A stretch of DNA of 64,000 bases from DATKNA01 sp963786765. GTDB lineage: Bacteria > Actinomycetota > Actinomycetes > Actinomycetales > Kineosporiaceae. The position numbers were made by a program, and so were the translations under genes. Below, one piece after another: positions 53,633 through 63,232 of the stretch. The stretch spans positions 558,001 to 622,000 of the forward strand of contig CAWBAJ010000008.1 of assembly GCA_963786765.1 (NCBI GenBank). The letters are read 5' to 3'. The notes below the pieces were generated by a model, which had not been told where the DNA came from, ran no database searches, and saw only the letters and a list, made by a program, of their open reading frames with translations. Position 1 is the first letter of the stretch; every line of letters starts with the position of its first letter.

Positions 53633-56600
53633 TCACAGCGGCATGTGCTCGGCGTACACGACCCGGCTGACCTGCGTCGGCCGGTGCACGATGAGCCGCG
53701 GATTCGGGTCGCCGAACCACGTCTCGGTCTCCGTCACGAGCAGCCTGTACCTCCCCGGCTCGCGGTCCTCAGGAACCGTAACCGTCCCGCGCCAGAGCAG
53801 GTTGCTGCCGGCGACGGCGACGGCGTCCGGCAGCACGGAGGCCGTCCCCGGGTCCGCGGGCCCCCAGCCCAGGACGTCGTCGTCCACACCGTCGAGCCGG
53901 GTCTGGACCTCGACGGAGACCACCGTGGTCTGCGGTCGCAGCGCGAACTCCTCGGCCAGGCGGTACCCCGGGCCAGACAGCGTGACGCGCGCGGTGCCCG
54001 GCGACCACGGGTCCATCGTCAGCAGCAGGGACCGATCGGGAGTGAGCTGGGTGACGTCCGCGAGCACGACGTGCGAGAGGGCGACGCCCGGGATGGAGGC
54101 CGGCTGCCAGCGGGCGAGCGCCATCCGCAGGAACGGGAAGTAGGCGGTACCCGACTGGACCACCACGTCGGCGTAGTAGAGCCCGCGTTCGGCGTCCCAG
54201 GAGACGGCGTGGCCGACGACGTCGACCCAGGCCGGGCCGGCGGCGCCCGTCAGCTCCGGCAGGGGGACCCCGGACTCGGATGCGGCGGCCTCGAGGAAGT
54301 CCGAGATCGCAGGGTTCGGCGCGACCGGCGCGGAGGGCCAGACCGGGTCGACCCCCCACCCGGTGACGAAGGCGCCCATCCGGCCCCGGGTCGGGTTGTC
54401 GGCAGGGAGGGGCACGGACGCCGGCCACAGCACGACGCCCAGCAGCTCGCCCTCGCCGCTGCCCCACCAGGACGAGTCGAGGTAGACGCGGACGCCGCCG
54501 CCATGGCGGATGGACGAGCGCACCGCCGTCGCCGTCGACCGCTGCCAGCCGAAGGTCGGGACGACGTACGCGGGCGCCGGCGCCGGGGGGCGCGCGGACG
54601 ACGGCACCGAGAGCGTCACCTCGTCGCTGGTCCGGGTGACGACCGCCTCGGCGTCGAAGTGCTGGCGGAACCGCGACGTCGACGTCGCGGAGTAGCGCAC
54701 GACGTGGTGCCGGGTGTCGCCGAGGTGGTGGACCGGGGCCGCGTGCTCGAAGGCGACGGTGTCGGGTGCCGGGTCGTACATGCCGACCGCGCGCGGCGGG
54801 CTGCCTCCCGCGAAGACCGGTCCGGCGGCGGTCGCGTCCTCGATCCGGAACTGCTCCACGGCCCCGTGCACCGGGACGTCCCGGTACCCGGTGGGAGACG
54901 CGGGGTCGTTGACCCGGTCGCTCCACCCGGCCTGCAGGTCGACCTGCAGGGTGCTCGCGCCGTGCACGTGCAGGCGACCGGACAGCCGAGCGGCGTTCTC
55001 GTCCTGGCCGCGGCGCGCCGCATCCAGCTCGAGCGCGGGCCGGCCGAGCGGTTGCTGGACGGCGTGCACCAGGGTGAGCGTGCGCGCGGGCGTGAGCATC
55101 CAGTGCCCGCCGGTCCGGGACCGTTCGACCAGGGCCTGCGCGTCCAACCCCACGACCTCGAGCTCCCCCGCGCCGTCGGGCAGGGGCCCCACCTCGTCGG
55201 ACAGCTCCTGCAGCGCCTCCCGGACCCACGCCCAGACGCCGAGCAGTGGCAGGTCTGCCACCTCGACGTAGGACGACACCGGCACCTCGGTGGTGCTGGC
55301 CTTCGGCAGCGCCACGGTCAGCGTGCGCGCGTCCTGGTCCCAAGCGGGAAGCGGAACGCCGGTAGCCGCACGATCCGGGACGGCGGGATCCAGGGCCGCC
55401 GGGTCTACGCACACCAGCCGGAACGCCGGCACCGCGGGCCAGGCTGCCTGGTCGAAGGGCACCCGGACGACGCGCTCGACGGGGAACCGCGGTTCGGCGG
55501 CCTGCTCGACGAAGGATCGCGGGAACGGCGCCGGGGCCAAGGACCCGGTCGCCGTGGCGACGGACTCGGTCTCAGGGGGGACGCCCGGGAGGTCGCGGAG
55601 GGCGACGCCGCGGGCGAGCGGGTCCGGCAGCCATGGCGGTACGAGCTGGTCCTGCGGCGCCACGGGGGCGTCGTCACCCGACAGCTGAGCACCGTCCCGG
55701 GCCGCGATCTCGGCGAACATCTCCGCGTCGCCGCGGAGCCTGCCGGTCGCCGGGTCGTCCAGCGCGCCGTGCAGCTCCGCACCCTGGACGCTCGTGCGCG
55801 GCGGCGCGAGGTGCCGCTCCACGGGCGCAGCCGTCACCGTCCCGTCCAGGGACGGGTCGGTGTTGGCGGTGCGCAGGACGATGCGGTGCACCGTCTCCCC
55901 CGCGGAGGCCGCCGGCAGGTCGGCGCGCAACACGACGGCCGGGGCGGGGACGGGCTCGTACCGCAGGTACGGGGCGGCGCCGTCGGCCGGCACCGTGTGC
56001 ACCTCGCCCGGGTCCGTCACCGGGAGGCTGTTGCCCGCGAGGTCGACGGCGCGCAGCCGCAGCCGGTAGCGCCGGCCGAACCGCAGCTGCTGCAGCGAGC
56101 CGGCGTCGTCATCGGGGACCGAGCCCGTCGGAACCGGGGCGAGCGCGGGGCGGAACGACGTCGTCAGCGGGACGCCCGTCGGTGCCTGGCCGGCGGTGTC
56201 GTCGTCCTCGGCCGCGTGCTCGGGGTCGGCACTGCGGTTGACGGGCCGGCCCGGGCGCGGCGCCGCCAGGCTCCAGCCGTCCCACCGGGCGATCGCCTCG
56301 TGCAGGTACAGGTCGGCGTCCGGGGCCGGCGCCACGCCTGGTTTCGCGGCCGTGGTCGTGACGGCCGGCTCGATCGTGGCCTCGTCGACGAAACGGCGGA
56401 TGAGCTGCCCGCCGTCCGGGGCGTCAGCGAAGTAGGCGCCGTCCCGGCCCAGCAGACCGTGCCAGGCTCCGGTGCGGTCGTCCCAGACATCGAGCCGGAA
56501 GCCGCGGACGACGTCCTCGAGGAAGACCGGTCCCGGCGCCGGCAGCCCGGCCTCGAGGGCCTTGGCGCGCTCGAACAGCGCCGTCAGGACAGCGGCGCGA

Positions 56601-57691
56601 TCGCCGCGCACCAGCGAGAGACCCGCGGAGCGCAGCGCGGGCAGCGCCGCCTCGTCGCGCGGGGCGCCGTCCGTGACCGCCGCGAGCAGCGACGTCAGGA
56701 GTTGCCGGCCCTTGAAGACACCGCCTTCGACGTCGACGTGCACCGACCCGAACACTGCCGGGTCGAGCACGACGTAGCCGCCGTCCACGAGCTCGCGGGC
56801 GGAACCGGCCGCCGCGGGATCGGGACCGGTGAAGAAGGAGTCGGCGGTGCGTGCGTACGCGGTGGTCATCGCCACCGAGGCCAGCCCCGCCGGGAGGCCG
56901 TGGACGTCGACGGCGATGGTCCCGTCGCCGAGCGGCAGCGCGTCGGCCGGGACGTCGAGGTCCACGACGAGACCGACGGCACGCAGCAGCGCCGGGTAGG
57001 ACTGCAGCGAGGCGATGGCCTGGTGGACGTCGACGTAGTCGGCGAAGTCCGGGGCGTCGGCGCCGTTGAGGTCGAGGAAGGAGTCGGGCGGCGGGTTGGG
57101 CAGCGGCTGGTGGTGGAACGCCCAGAACCTCGCCGCCGCCCCGCCCCCCGGACGGACCGGCAGCGGAGGGTGCTGGCGCATGTCCTCGCGAGCGGCGTCC
57201 TCGGCCTGCGGGTCGGGCAGGAGGTCCAGGTAGCCGCCCTCCTCCTGGCCCCGCCGCTGCCGCAGGACCGCCAGGAGGGTCTGCTGCGACGGGACGGAGA
57301 AGGGCGAGAAGACGCCGACGCGGCCGTACGACGACTGCAGGACCGCCTGCAGGGTCTGCACGGGATAGGAGAAGACCGCGTTGCCGGTCCGGTCGACAGG
57401 CGCGTGCGGGCGGACGCGCAGCTCCGGGCGGAACAGCGCCGCCCACAGCGGGGAGTCGAGTCCGTCCGGCGGGTCGACCCGGGACGCCTCGAACGTGGTC
57501 CCGTCGCCCAGCCGGACGGCGTACTGCGCGGCGCCCACGACGGCGGGCCAGTCGGCGAGCAGCGGGAAGCTGGCCAGCACCGCCGGGTCGCCCTCGGGGT
57601 CGAGGCGCGGCGACGCGAGCAGCGAGATCCGTACCTGGCCGCCGCTCGTGCCGGCGGGCAGGGCGGTCCAGACGACAACGGTGGATGCCAT
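53633..57691 (-). CDS. 1,352-residue beta-rich protein of unknown function
   Basis: An uninterrupted 1,352-codon gene, one of the largest in the window. No signal peptide, membrane segment or recognised catalytic motif is seen; there is a single cysteine (FRLVCVDPAALD). The sequence is rich in Val, Pro, Asp and Ala, with many short beta strands. It starts VVVWTALPAGTSGGQVRISL and LLASPRLDPEGDPAVLASFP. A segment near 575-615 (RYRLRLRAVDLAGNSLPVTD) looks like a fibronectin-III or Ig-like strand pair. Near the C-terminus, LLLTMDPWSPGTARVTLSGP and TVTVPEDREPGRYRLLVTET look like another beta sandwich. It begins 12 bp after the stop of the equally large upstream gene, so they form one transcription unit. 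Assembly or surface-structure roles are possible but unproven. Confidence 0.72.
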   Translation of the reverse strand: MASTVVVWTALPAGTSGGQVRISLLASPRLDPEGDPAVLASFPLLADWPAVVGAAQYAVRLGDGTTFEASRVDPPDGLDSPLWAALFRPELRVRPHAPVDRTGNAVFSYPVQTLQAVLQSSYGRVGVFSPFSVPSQQTLLAVLRQRRGQEEGGYLDLLPDPQAEDAAREDMRQHPPLPVRPGGGAAARFWAFHHQPLPNPPPDSFLDLNGADAPDFADYVDVHQAIASLQSYPALLRAVGLVVDLDVPADALPLGDGTIAVDVHGLPAGLASVAMTTAYARTADSFFTGPDPAAAGSARELVDGGYVVLDPAVFGSVHVDVEGGVFKGRQLLTSLLAAVTDGAPRDEAALPALRSAGLSLVRGDRAAVLTALFERAKALEAGLPAPGPVFLEDVVRGFRLDVWDDRTGAWHGLLGRDGAYFADAPDGGQLIRRFVDEATIEPAVTTTAAKPGVAPAPDADLYLHEAIARWDGWSLAAPRPGRPVNRSADPEHAAEDDDTAGQAPTGVPLTTSFRPALAPVPTGSVPDDDAGSLQQLRFGRRYRLRLRAVDLAGNSLPVTDPGEVHTVPADGAAPYLRYEPVPAPAVVLRADLPAASAGETVHRIVLRTANTDPSLDGTVTAAPVERHLAPPRTSVQGAELHGALDDPATGRLRGDAEMFAEIAARDGAQLSGDDAPVAPQDQLVPPWLPDPLARGVALRDLPGVPPETESVATATGSLAPAPFPRSFVEQAAEPRFPVERVVRVPFDQAAWPAVPAFRLVCVDPAALDPAVPDRAATGVPLPAWDQDARTLTVALPKASTTEVPVSSYVEVADLPLLGVWAWVREALQELSDEVGPLPDGAGELEVVGLDAQALVERSRTGGHWMLTPARTLTLVHAVQQPLGRPALELDAARRGQDENAARLSGRLHVHGASTLQVDLQAGWSDRVNDPASPTGYRDVPVHGAVEQFRIEDATAAGPVFAGGSPPRAVGMYDPAPDTVAFEHAAPVHHLGDTRHHVVRYSATSTSRFRQHFDAEAVVTRTSDEVTLSVPSSARPPAPAPAYVVPTFGWQRSTATAVRSSIRHGGGVRVYLDSSWWGSGEGELLGVVLWPASVPLPADNPTRGRMGAFVTGWGVDPVWPSAPVAPNPAISDFLEAAASESGVPLPELTGAAGPAWVDVVGHAVSWDAERGLYYADVVVQSGTAYFPFLRMALARWQPASIPGVALSHVVLADVTQLTPDRSLLLTMDPWSPGTARVTLSGPGYRLAEEFALRPQTTVVSVEVQTRLDGVDDDVLGWGPADPGTASVLPDAVAVAGSNLLWRGTVTVPEDREPGRYRLLVTETETWFGDPNPRLIVHRPTQVSRVVYAEHMPL

Positions 57692-57703
57692 GTCAGCTCC
57701 CGG

Positions 57704-60693
57704 TCAGGCGAAGGCGGCGGCGTACGCGGCCCAGTCGGAGGCCTCGATCATCTGCTCGGTGGTGGGGTCGCCCGAGGAGCCGCCGAAGCTGCGCTCGACG
57801 GTGAGGCTGACGGAGGTGGAGAAGAAGGCGATGTGGACGCCGACGGTCAGCGTGGCCTGGCCGGTGGCCTTGCCGCTCTTGTCGTTGTACGACAGCCGCA
57901 GCAGGAACTCGACGGTCACCGAGATCAGTCCGAGCACGTCGACCTCGCCGTCGACCCGGACGAAGCCCTCGAGCGTCGTGCCCGTGGCCGCGTCGAGGCG
58001 CAGGTAGATCCCGGCCATCACGCTGACCGACCCGCTGGCGACGCCGATGTCGAGGGCGAAGGCGCCGCCGAACTCGAAGGACGCCTCCACCAGCCGGACG
58101 CCGTCCATGCCGAGCTCGAGGCCGAAGAAGCCGCCCCCGCCGAACAGCGACACGGTGATGAGGAACGGGTGCTCGCGGGAGCTGATCGCGAACCGGAAGC
58201 CGAGCTTGCCCTCGGTGAAGGGGACGTGCAGGGCCGTCGACAGCGCGATGTCCTGCATGGCGAAGATGCCGACCGAGGCCGGCGGGAGCGCGAGGGTGTA
58301 CCCGACGTCGAGGCCGGTCGGGCTGAGGTCGACGTGCGGCCCGTCCCCGAGGATCCCGGGCGGGATGAGGTCGCGGATGGCCTGGACGAACGACAGCGCG
58401 CCCTCGAAGACGATCGGGTCGTCGCCCGCCAGGTGGACGGTGACCTGCGGCGGCTGTCCCTTCTCCGCGATGAAGGCGAAGGCGTCGAGGTGCAGGTTCA
58501 GCACCTTGGCGAGTTCGAGGTGGACGTCGAGGAGCCGGCCGCTGACCCGGCTGGACGCCACCGAGCCGTCGGCCCTGCGTTCGATCTCCACGAGCACCGT
58601 CATGCCGTCGGATCGCGGGGTCGACGGTGGCGATGCCGACCGACGCCGGGCGTACGGTCGGATGCCAGTCGAGCGTGGTGCGGGTCCCGGCTCCGCCGGG
58701 CAGGGGCACGGTCAGCAGCTTGGGGTAGTGGTCGGGCGGAGCGTCTGCCGCGAGGACCTCGACGAGCAGGCTCAGCGGCACGACGCCGAAAAGTTTCGCG
58801 TCGACGCCGTCGAACACTTTCGTCGGGTCGAAGGCGCCGTTGGCGATGTCGGCGAGCGCGGGGCCGCCGGCCGACCGCCGAGGGCGCCGAGGTGCTGCGA
58901 GACGGCGACGAAAGCCATGTTCGGGGTGGCGAGGCCGCCGGCCTGGTCGGCGGAGAAGCCGATGCTCGGCGCCGTCTTGACGGCGGCGTAGACGCGGGCG
59001 GAGTTCGCGCCGCCCATGCCGGACGCCACGTAGCCGTCGAACAGGCTCACGGTCGTCGTCGTCGGGTGCCCGGTGAGGTGTTCGACCGCGTCGAGCCGGA
59101 CGTCCGCCTCGTCAAGGACGGGCATGATGCTGTCCCAGACGGGAGCGGCGCCGCCGGGGCCGATGCCGCTCAGCCGCAGCCCCATGGTGACCTGGTCGGT
59201 GTCGCCGTCCGCGCCGGGGTCGCGCTCGGCCAGGTGGATTCGGGCCGCCGGAACCACCGCGGTGTGGGGTCGCGGTGGCATAGCGCGCGGCGAGGGGCGC
59301 GACGGGCGCGTCCTTGGCGACGAAGGCCAGTGGCACGGTGAAGCCGAAGACGTCGCCGTGAACGTCGGTGCCCACCGCGCTGAACGGGAACGGCACCCCG
59401 CCGACGTCGATCAGCCGACTGAGGTCGGGGGGGAAGGAGACGGCTGGTCCTGAGTCCAGATCCGGGGTGACGAGGGTGGTGATCTCGACGCGGCGGAGCG
59501 GGAACTCGCGACCCTGATGGGCGTACTCCGACGGCCGGTAGCTCTTGGCGTGCTCCCGCACGATCACGAAGCTGTGCTGGCGGAGGTAGCCCGCCATCCG
59601 GCCGTCCGGCGCCGGCTGGAACTTCCGCTCGGTGACCGTGATCAGCGCTGCGCGGTGGCCCGTCGGCCACAGTGAGCCCTCGACCACCACTCGGACGTAG
59701 TGGTCACGGCCCAGGGTCGCGACGTGCCGCCACTCCGACACGTTCAGGCCGTCGGGGAGCGGCGAGACGCCGCCTGGATCTTGGAGCGGCAGCACGCCGG
59801 GAGCCACCGTCCACGCGAAGCGTGAGGTCAGGGAGGCACCGAGAGCCGTGAGGTGCAGCCGGGAGACGTCGATCGGCACCGGAGGGACGTGGATCGGCAC
59901 CTCCACCAGGACGAGGCTGACGTTCACGACCAGGGTGCCGTCGCTCGTCAGCCGGACGATCTGGTGCCGCCAGTTCGGGCTGAGGCTCGAACGACCCCAG
60001 GGCTCGACCGCTGAGCCGGCCGGCACCGCGGTACCCGGTGGGGCGTAGTCCGGTGACCAGACGGCACGCACCGGCGGGCGGGAACCCTCGTCGACGGCGC
60101 CGCCAGGCTCAGCTGCTCTGGCGCCCAACCGGGCATGCCAGAGCTCGACCCGGCCACCGGCGCCGGGCCGCGGCGTGGAGGCGGACACCCAGCCACCGCT
60201 CTGATCTGGCGACAACACGAGCCGGTAGGGCACGACGATCGCTGTCTGCGGTGGCCCCGTCTGCCCGAGATCGACGAGGTTGGTCGACCCTGTCGGGGCC
60301 ACGATCGGAGGCGCCGGCACAGCGGCGGACGGTCCCAGTGCGGCCGGCACCACGACGGGCTCCAGCGAGTGCCAGTCGAGCAGCCCCTCGACGGTGAACG
60401 GGACGTCCTGTCCCGGCGGCACACGGAAGGCCAGGCGCGTCGGGGCGGCGGCCCGGGCCGGGACCGGGGAGCTCGGGAGGTTCGTTGCCTTCGCTCGTGT
60501 CCTCGAGATAGGCCCGCTCCGCGAACGACTGCGGCGGGAACACGACGACGAGGTATGCCTCGGAGGCTGGGTCCATGCGGACGAGTGCCGGACCGTCGTT
60601 CCCCGCACCGAGCGTCAGGTTGACGCCCTCGACGGTCAGAACGAGCAGATCGTCCGGCCGGACCAACGAGACGGAGAAGTCGGGCTGAGCCAC
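57704..60693 (-). pseudogene. ~995-residue beta-rich protein of unknown function, four frameshifts
   Basis: Start at 60693: AQPDFSVSLVRPDDLLVLTV, with VVVFPPQSFAERAYLEDTSE. Shifts are needed near 60440-60475, 59262-59275, 58868-58885 and 58606-58620 to join RLAFRVPPGQDVPFTVEGLL, the long middle (FGFTVPLAFVAKDAPVAPLA), GLRLSGIGPGGAAPVWDSIM, KLFGVVPLSLLVEVLAADAP and TVLVEIERRADGSVASSRVS to the end at 57704. The C-terminal 300 residues are striking: long alternating beta strands with glycine turns (FLITVSLFGGGGFFGLELGM, EASFEFGGAFALDIGVASGS, GEVDVLGLISVTVEFLLRLS). These suggest a beta-barrel or beta-layer. No stop codon interrupts any piece in its own frame. Function unknown. A separate start at 58603 (299 residues) is possible. 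Confidence 0.7.
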
Positions 60694-60829
60694 TCTGCCG
60701 CCCCTCGTCGAGATCGACCCTCAGCGAAGCGGGCCGGCGGATCACTCTGTCAACGGGCGAGATCACCGACTGCTCGAAGATGAAGGCGTGATGTGTACCT
60801 TGCGGACGTACGAGTCGAGGAGGGGACAC

Positions 60830-62020
60830 GTGACTGCCGGTGGCTTCTCGTCCGAGCGCCTGGTTCGGGTTCGAGACCTGCTCGAGCGTCACATCGACTC
60901 CGGCTTCGTCCCGGGGGCGATGGCCGTCCTCGCCCGCCACGGCGAGGTGCACGTCGAAGCAACAGGCAATCTCGCGTTCGAGGGTGCGGGGTCGAGGACG
61001 TCCATGGCGGGCGACACGATCTGTCGCCTGGGCTCGATGTCGAAGCCGATCGTGGCCGCGTGTGCGATGACGCTCGTCGAGGACTGCACCCTGCGCCTCG
61101 ACGACCCGGTCGACGACCTCCTCCCGGAACTGGCGAGCATGACAGTGCTCGCCCGTCCCGACGGGCAACTGGACCACACCGTCGAGGCGAACCGGCCGAT
61201 AACGCTGCGGGATCTGCTGACCTACACCCTGGGCACTGGCATGGTCCCCGCCGAGCCCGGAACGGTTCCGATCGCCGACGCGCTGAACAGCCTCGGGCAC
61301 CCGGCGCCGGACGAATGGATCCGGCGGCTCGGCGCCCTCCCGCTCGTGCATCAGCCGGGTGAGCGCTGGATGTACGACACCGCCGGCGACGTGACTGGCG
61401 TGCTGATTGCGCGCGCCACCGGGAAGTCCTTCGGGGATGCCTTACGGGAGCGGATCTGCGATCCGCTCGGGATGAAGGACACCGCGTTCAGCGTCGGCGG
61501 TGAGAGCGCCGGCAGGCTGGCGACGGCGTACGAGCGCGACAACGCCACCACCGGTGAGCCCGTCGTCCACGACGCCCCCGACGGGTTCTGGAGCCGGCCG
61601 CCGGTCTTCCAGTCAGGTGGCGGGGGACTCGTCTCGACCGCCGACGACTACCTCGCCTTCGCCTCCGCCCTGCTCGCCGGCGGTATCCACCGGGGCGAGC
61701 GCGTGCTCTCGCGGCCGTCGGTGACCCTGATGACCAGCGATCAGTTGACCCCGGGGCAGAAGGCGGTTTCCGGGTTCTGGCCGGGATACTTCGACACCAT
61801 GGGCTGGGGTTTCGGGATGTCCGTGCGCACCCGCCGCACCCACCTCGGCCCATCCGTCGGGAGCTACGGATGGTCAGGCTTCTACGGCACCGCCTGGTAC
61901 AACGATCCGGCCGAGGACATGACGGCGATCTTCGTTCTGCAGCGGGCGCATGCGGGCGACCAGACGCTGCCGATGTGGCTCGACCTCTGGACCGCCCTCT
62001 ACCAGGCGATCGACGACTGA
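60830..62020 (+). CDS. Class C beta-lactamase-fold serine hydrolase
   Basis: A 396-residue serine hydrolase of the AmpC/EstB/DD-peptidase family. The nucleophile motif is CRLGSMSKPIVAACAMTLVE (SxxK). The second motif is MYDTAGDVTGVLIARATGKS with Tyr-Asp-Thr where Tyr-x-Asn is usual, and the third is SYGWSGFYGTAWYND, replacing H/KxG. DPVDDLLPELASM and ITLRDLLTYTLGTGMVP are standard. No signal peptide is present, so an esterase or peptidase role inside the cell is more likely than beta-lactam resistance. The GTG at 60830 has GAGGAGGGG ahead. It is divergent from the giant-protein pair. Confidence 0.87.
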   Translation: MTAGGFSSERLVRVRDLLERHIDSGFVPGAMAVLARHGEVHVEATGNLAFEGAGSRTSMAGDTICRLGSMSKPIVAACAMTLVEDCTLRLDDPVDDLLPELASMTVLARPDGQLDHTVEANRPITLRDLLTYTLGTGMVPAEPGTVPIADALNSLGHPAPDEWIRRLGALPLVHQPGERWMYDTAGDVTGVLIARATGKSFGDALRERICDPLGMKDTAFSVGGESAGRLATAYERDNATTGEPVVHDAPDGFWSRPPVFQSGGGGLVSTADDYLAFASALLAGGIHRGERVLSRPSVTLMTSDQLTPGQKAVSGFWPGYFDTMGWGFGMSVRTRRTHLGPSVGSYGWSGFYGTAWYNDPAEDMTAIFVLQRAHAGDQTLPMWLDLWTALYQAIDD

Positions 62021-62077
62021 CTGCGGGGGCCGGAGGTGGCACACTGAGGACGTCGCCGTCCTGAGCTAGGAGGGCCC

Positions 62078-62281
62078 GTGGTGACGCTGACCGCGGCGCT
62101 CGTGCCGCTCGCGCTCCTGGCCGTCTATGCCTATTGCCTCGCCGACTTCGGCCGGACTCCTGAGTGGGAGATCCGCACGTTCGACAAGCGCACCTGGATT
62201 GTGCTGCTGCTCTTCGGCAACGTCGTCGGCGGCCTTCTGTGGCTCCGTGCCGGACGACCGAATCACCCCCAGGCCAGGTGA
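62078..62281 (+). CDS. PLDc_N (phospholipase D-nuclease N-terminal) membrane peptide
   Basis: A 67-residue, two-helix membrane protein matching the stand-alone PLDc_N domain: LTAALVPLALLAVYAYCLAD then RTWIVLLLFGNVVGGLLWLR. TFDKRTWIVLLLF is the family's turn. GTG 62078 follows AGGAGG. Its role is unknown; such proteins are common in actinomycetes. Confidence 0.83.
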   Translation: MVTLTAALVPLALLAVYAYCLADFGRTPEWEIRTFDKRTWIVLLLFGNVVGGLLWLRAGRPNHPQAR

Positions 62282-62334
62282 GCCTCCTCACCCGCGCTCA
62301 TTCCCGATGATCCATGGCGCCAGGGCACGCAACC

Positions 62335-62746
62335 TCAGCGTTCGTGCAGTGGGGCGAGATGTAGTTCAGCGCCGACGACGACAGGGAGAATTGAGGGGCA
62401 GCGCGTCGATGCGGTCCAGGTCCTCCACCGCGCCTTCCACGCTCGCGATCACAGCGAGGGCGGCCAGGCGGGCGGACTGCTGGGCCTGCTCCAGAGACAC
62501 CTGGTCGGGCCGGGGCGTCCCAACGGGACGCCTTTTCCTGCCCTGGCACGGCGCGCATTGCGCAGTTGGGACACGACCGAAGGGCCCGACCGGAGACCCG
62601 TCGGGGTTCTGGGGAGGGTGGCCCGAGACCAGGACCCTGTCCCCGTGGATGCGGACCCAACTGAACGTCGTGACAACACCTGGCGGCATCTGCGGCACCG
62701 CCGGCAGCGTCAGGTCGAGGGAACGAAGCCGGTCACGAACGCCCAC
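62335..62746 (-). pseudogene. RidA-family gene with internal deletion and frameshifts
   Basis: From ATG 62746 the frame reads VVTTFSWVRIHGDRVLVSGH and PPQNPDGSPVGPFGRVPTAQ. An insert with CAPCQ then leads into the conserved VSLEQAQQSARLAALAVIAS and VEDLDRIDAL. At that point about 45 residues are missing and the tail resumes with LPLNSP and, after a shift near 62380-62386, VVVGAELHLAPLHER to a stop at 62335. A functional RidA relative would be ~145 residues. The damage lies next to the IS3 fragment. Confidence 0.72.
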
Positions 62747-62801
62747 GCCGCCATCCTCTACCGCCCCGGCGTGTCCGGAGACTCGCTGGGTGTGTGACCT
62801 C

Positions 62802-63093
62802 AGCCGGCGGCGTGAGGCTGGATGTTGAGCGTAGTAGGCGGCTTCGAGTTCGGCGGGTGGGATGTCGCCGCAGTATTCGTAGAGTCGCCGGTGGTTGAAC
62901 CAGTCGACCCACTCGGCGGTGGCGATCTCGACGTCGTCGACGCTCTTCCCGGGCCCGCGTGGGTTTGATCAGCTCGGTCTTGTAGAGCCCGTTGATCCGC
63001 CAGGGCATTGTCGAACGAGTCGCCGACCGACCCGACGGAGGCGGCGATGCCGGCCTCGGCGAGCCGTTCGCCGTACTTCAGGGCCGTGTACTG
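62802..63093 (-). mobile_element. IS3-family transposase (rve domain) fragment
   Basis: Reading leftwards from 63093: QYTALKYGERLAEAGIAASV, GSVGDSFDNALA, then in other frames INGLYKTELIKP, DDVEIATAEWVDWFNHRRLY and EYCGDIPPAELEAAYYAQHP. This is the C-terminal third of the integrase core of an IS3 OrfB (catalytic Glu region to end) with at least two indels. The first half, OrfA and recognisable terminal inverted repeats are absent, so it is an inactive relic. Confidence 0.8.
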
Positions 63094-63232
63094 CTTGGGC
63101 TCAACCGGTGGCGCGAGCTCGGAGTGTGGAGCAGTTCAGGATCGACCAGGCGGTGCCGGAGTGAAACGCCTGATCGCAGGGGTGGAGTCCCTGTCGGAGG
63201 CCGGGTTCACGCTCCTGCCGGTAAACCTCGAC

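Noticed and set aside
58772..59281. Separate 169-residue gene
   Set aside because: Its ends are defined by frameshifts, and both flanks continue the same protein in other frames, so it is treated as part of the 995-residue gene.
53051..59341. 2,096-codon open frame on the plus strand
   Set aside because: It lies antisense to the two giant minus-strand genes and to the SRPBCC gene, and is Arg/Gly/Asp low-complexity, as expected from the third-position GC bias of the true genes.
60830..62020. Calling the serine hydrolase a beta-lactamase resistance gene
   Set aside because: No signal peptide, and the second and third active-site motifs deviate (YDT, YGWSG), so esterase/peptidase-like is safer.
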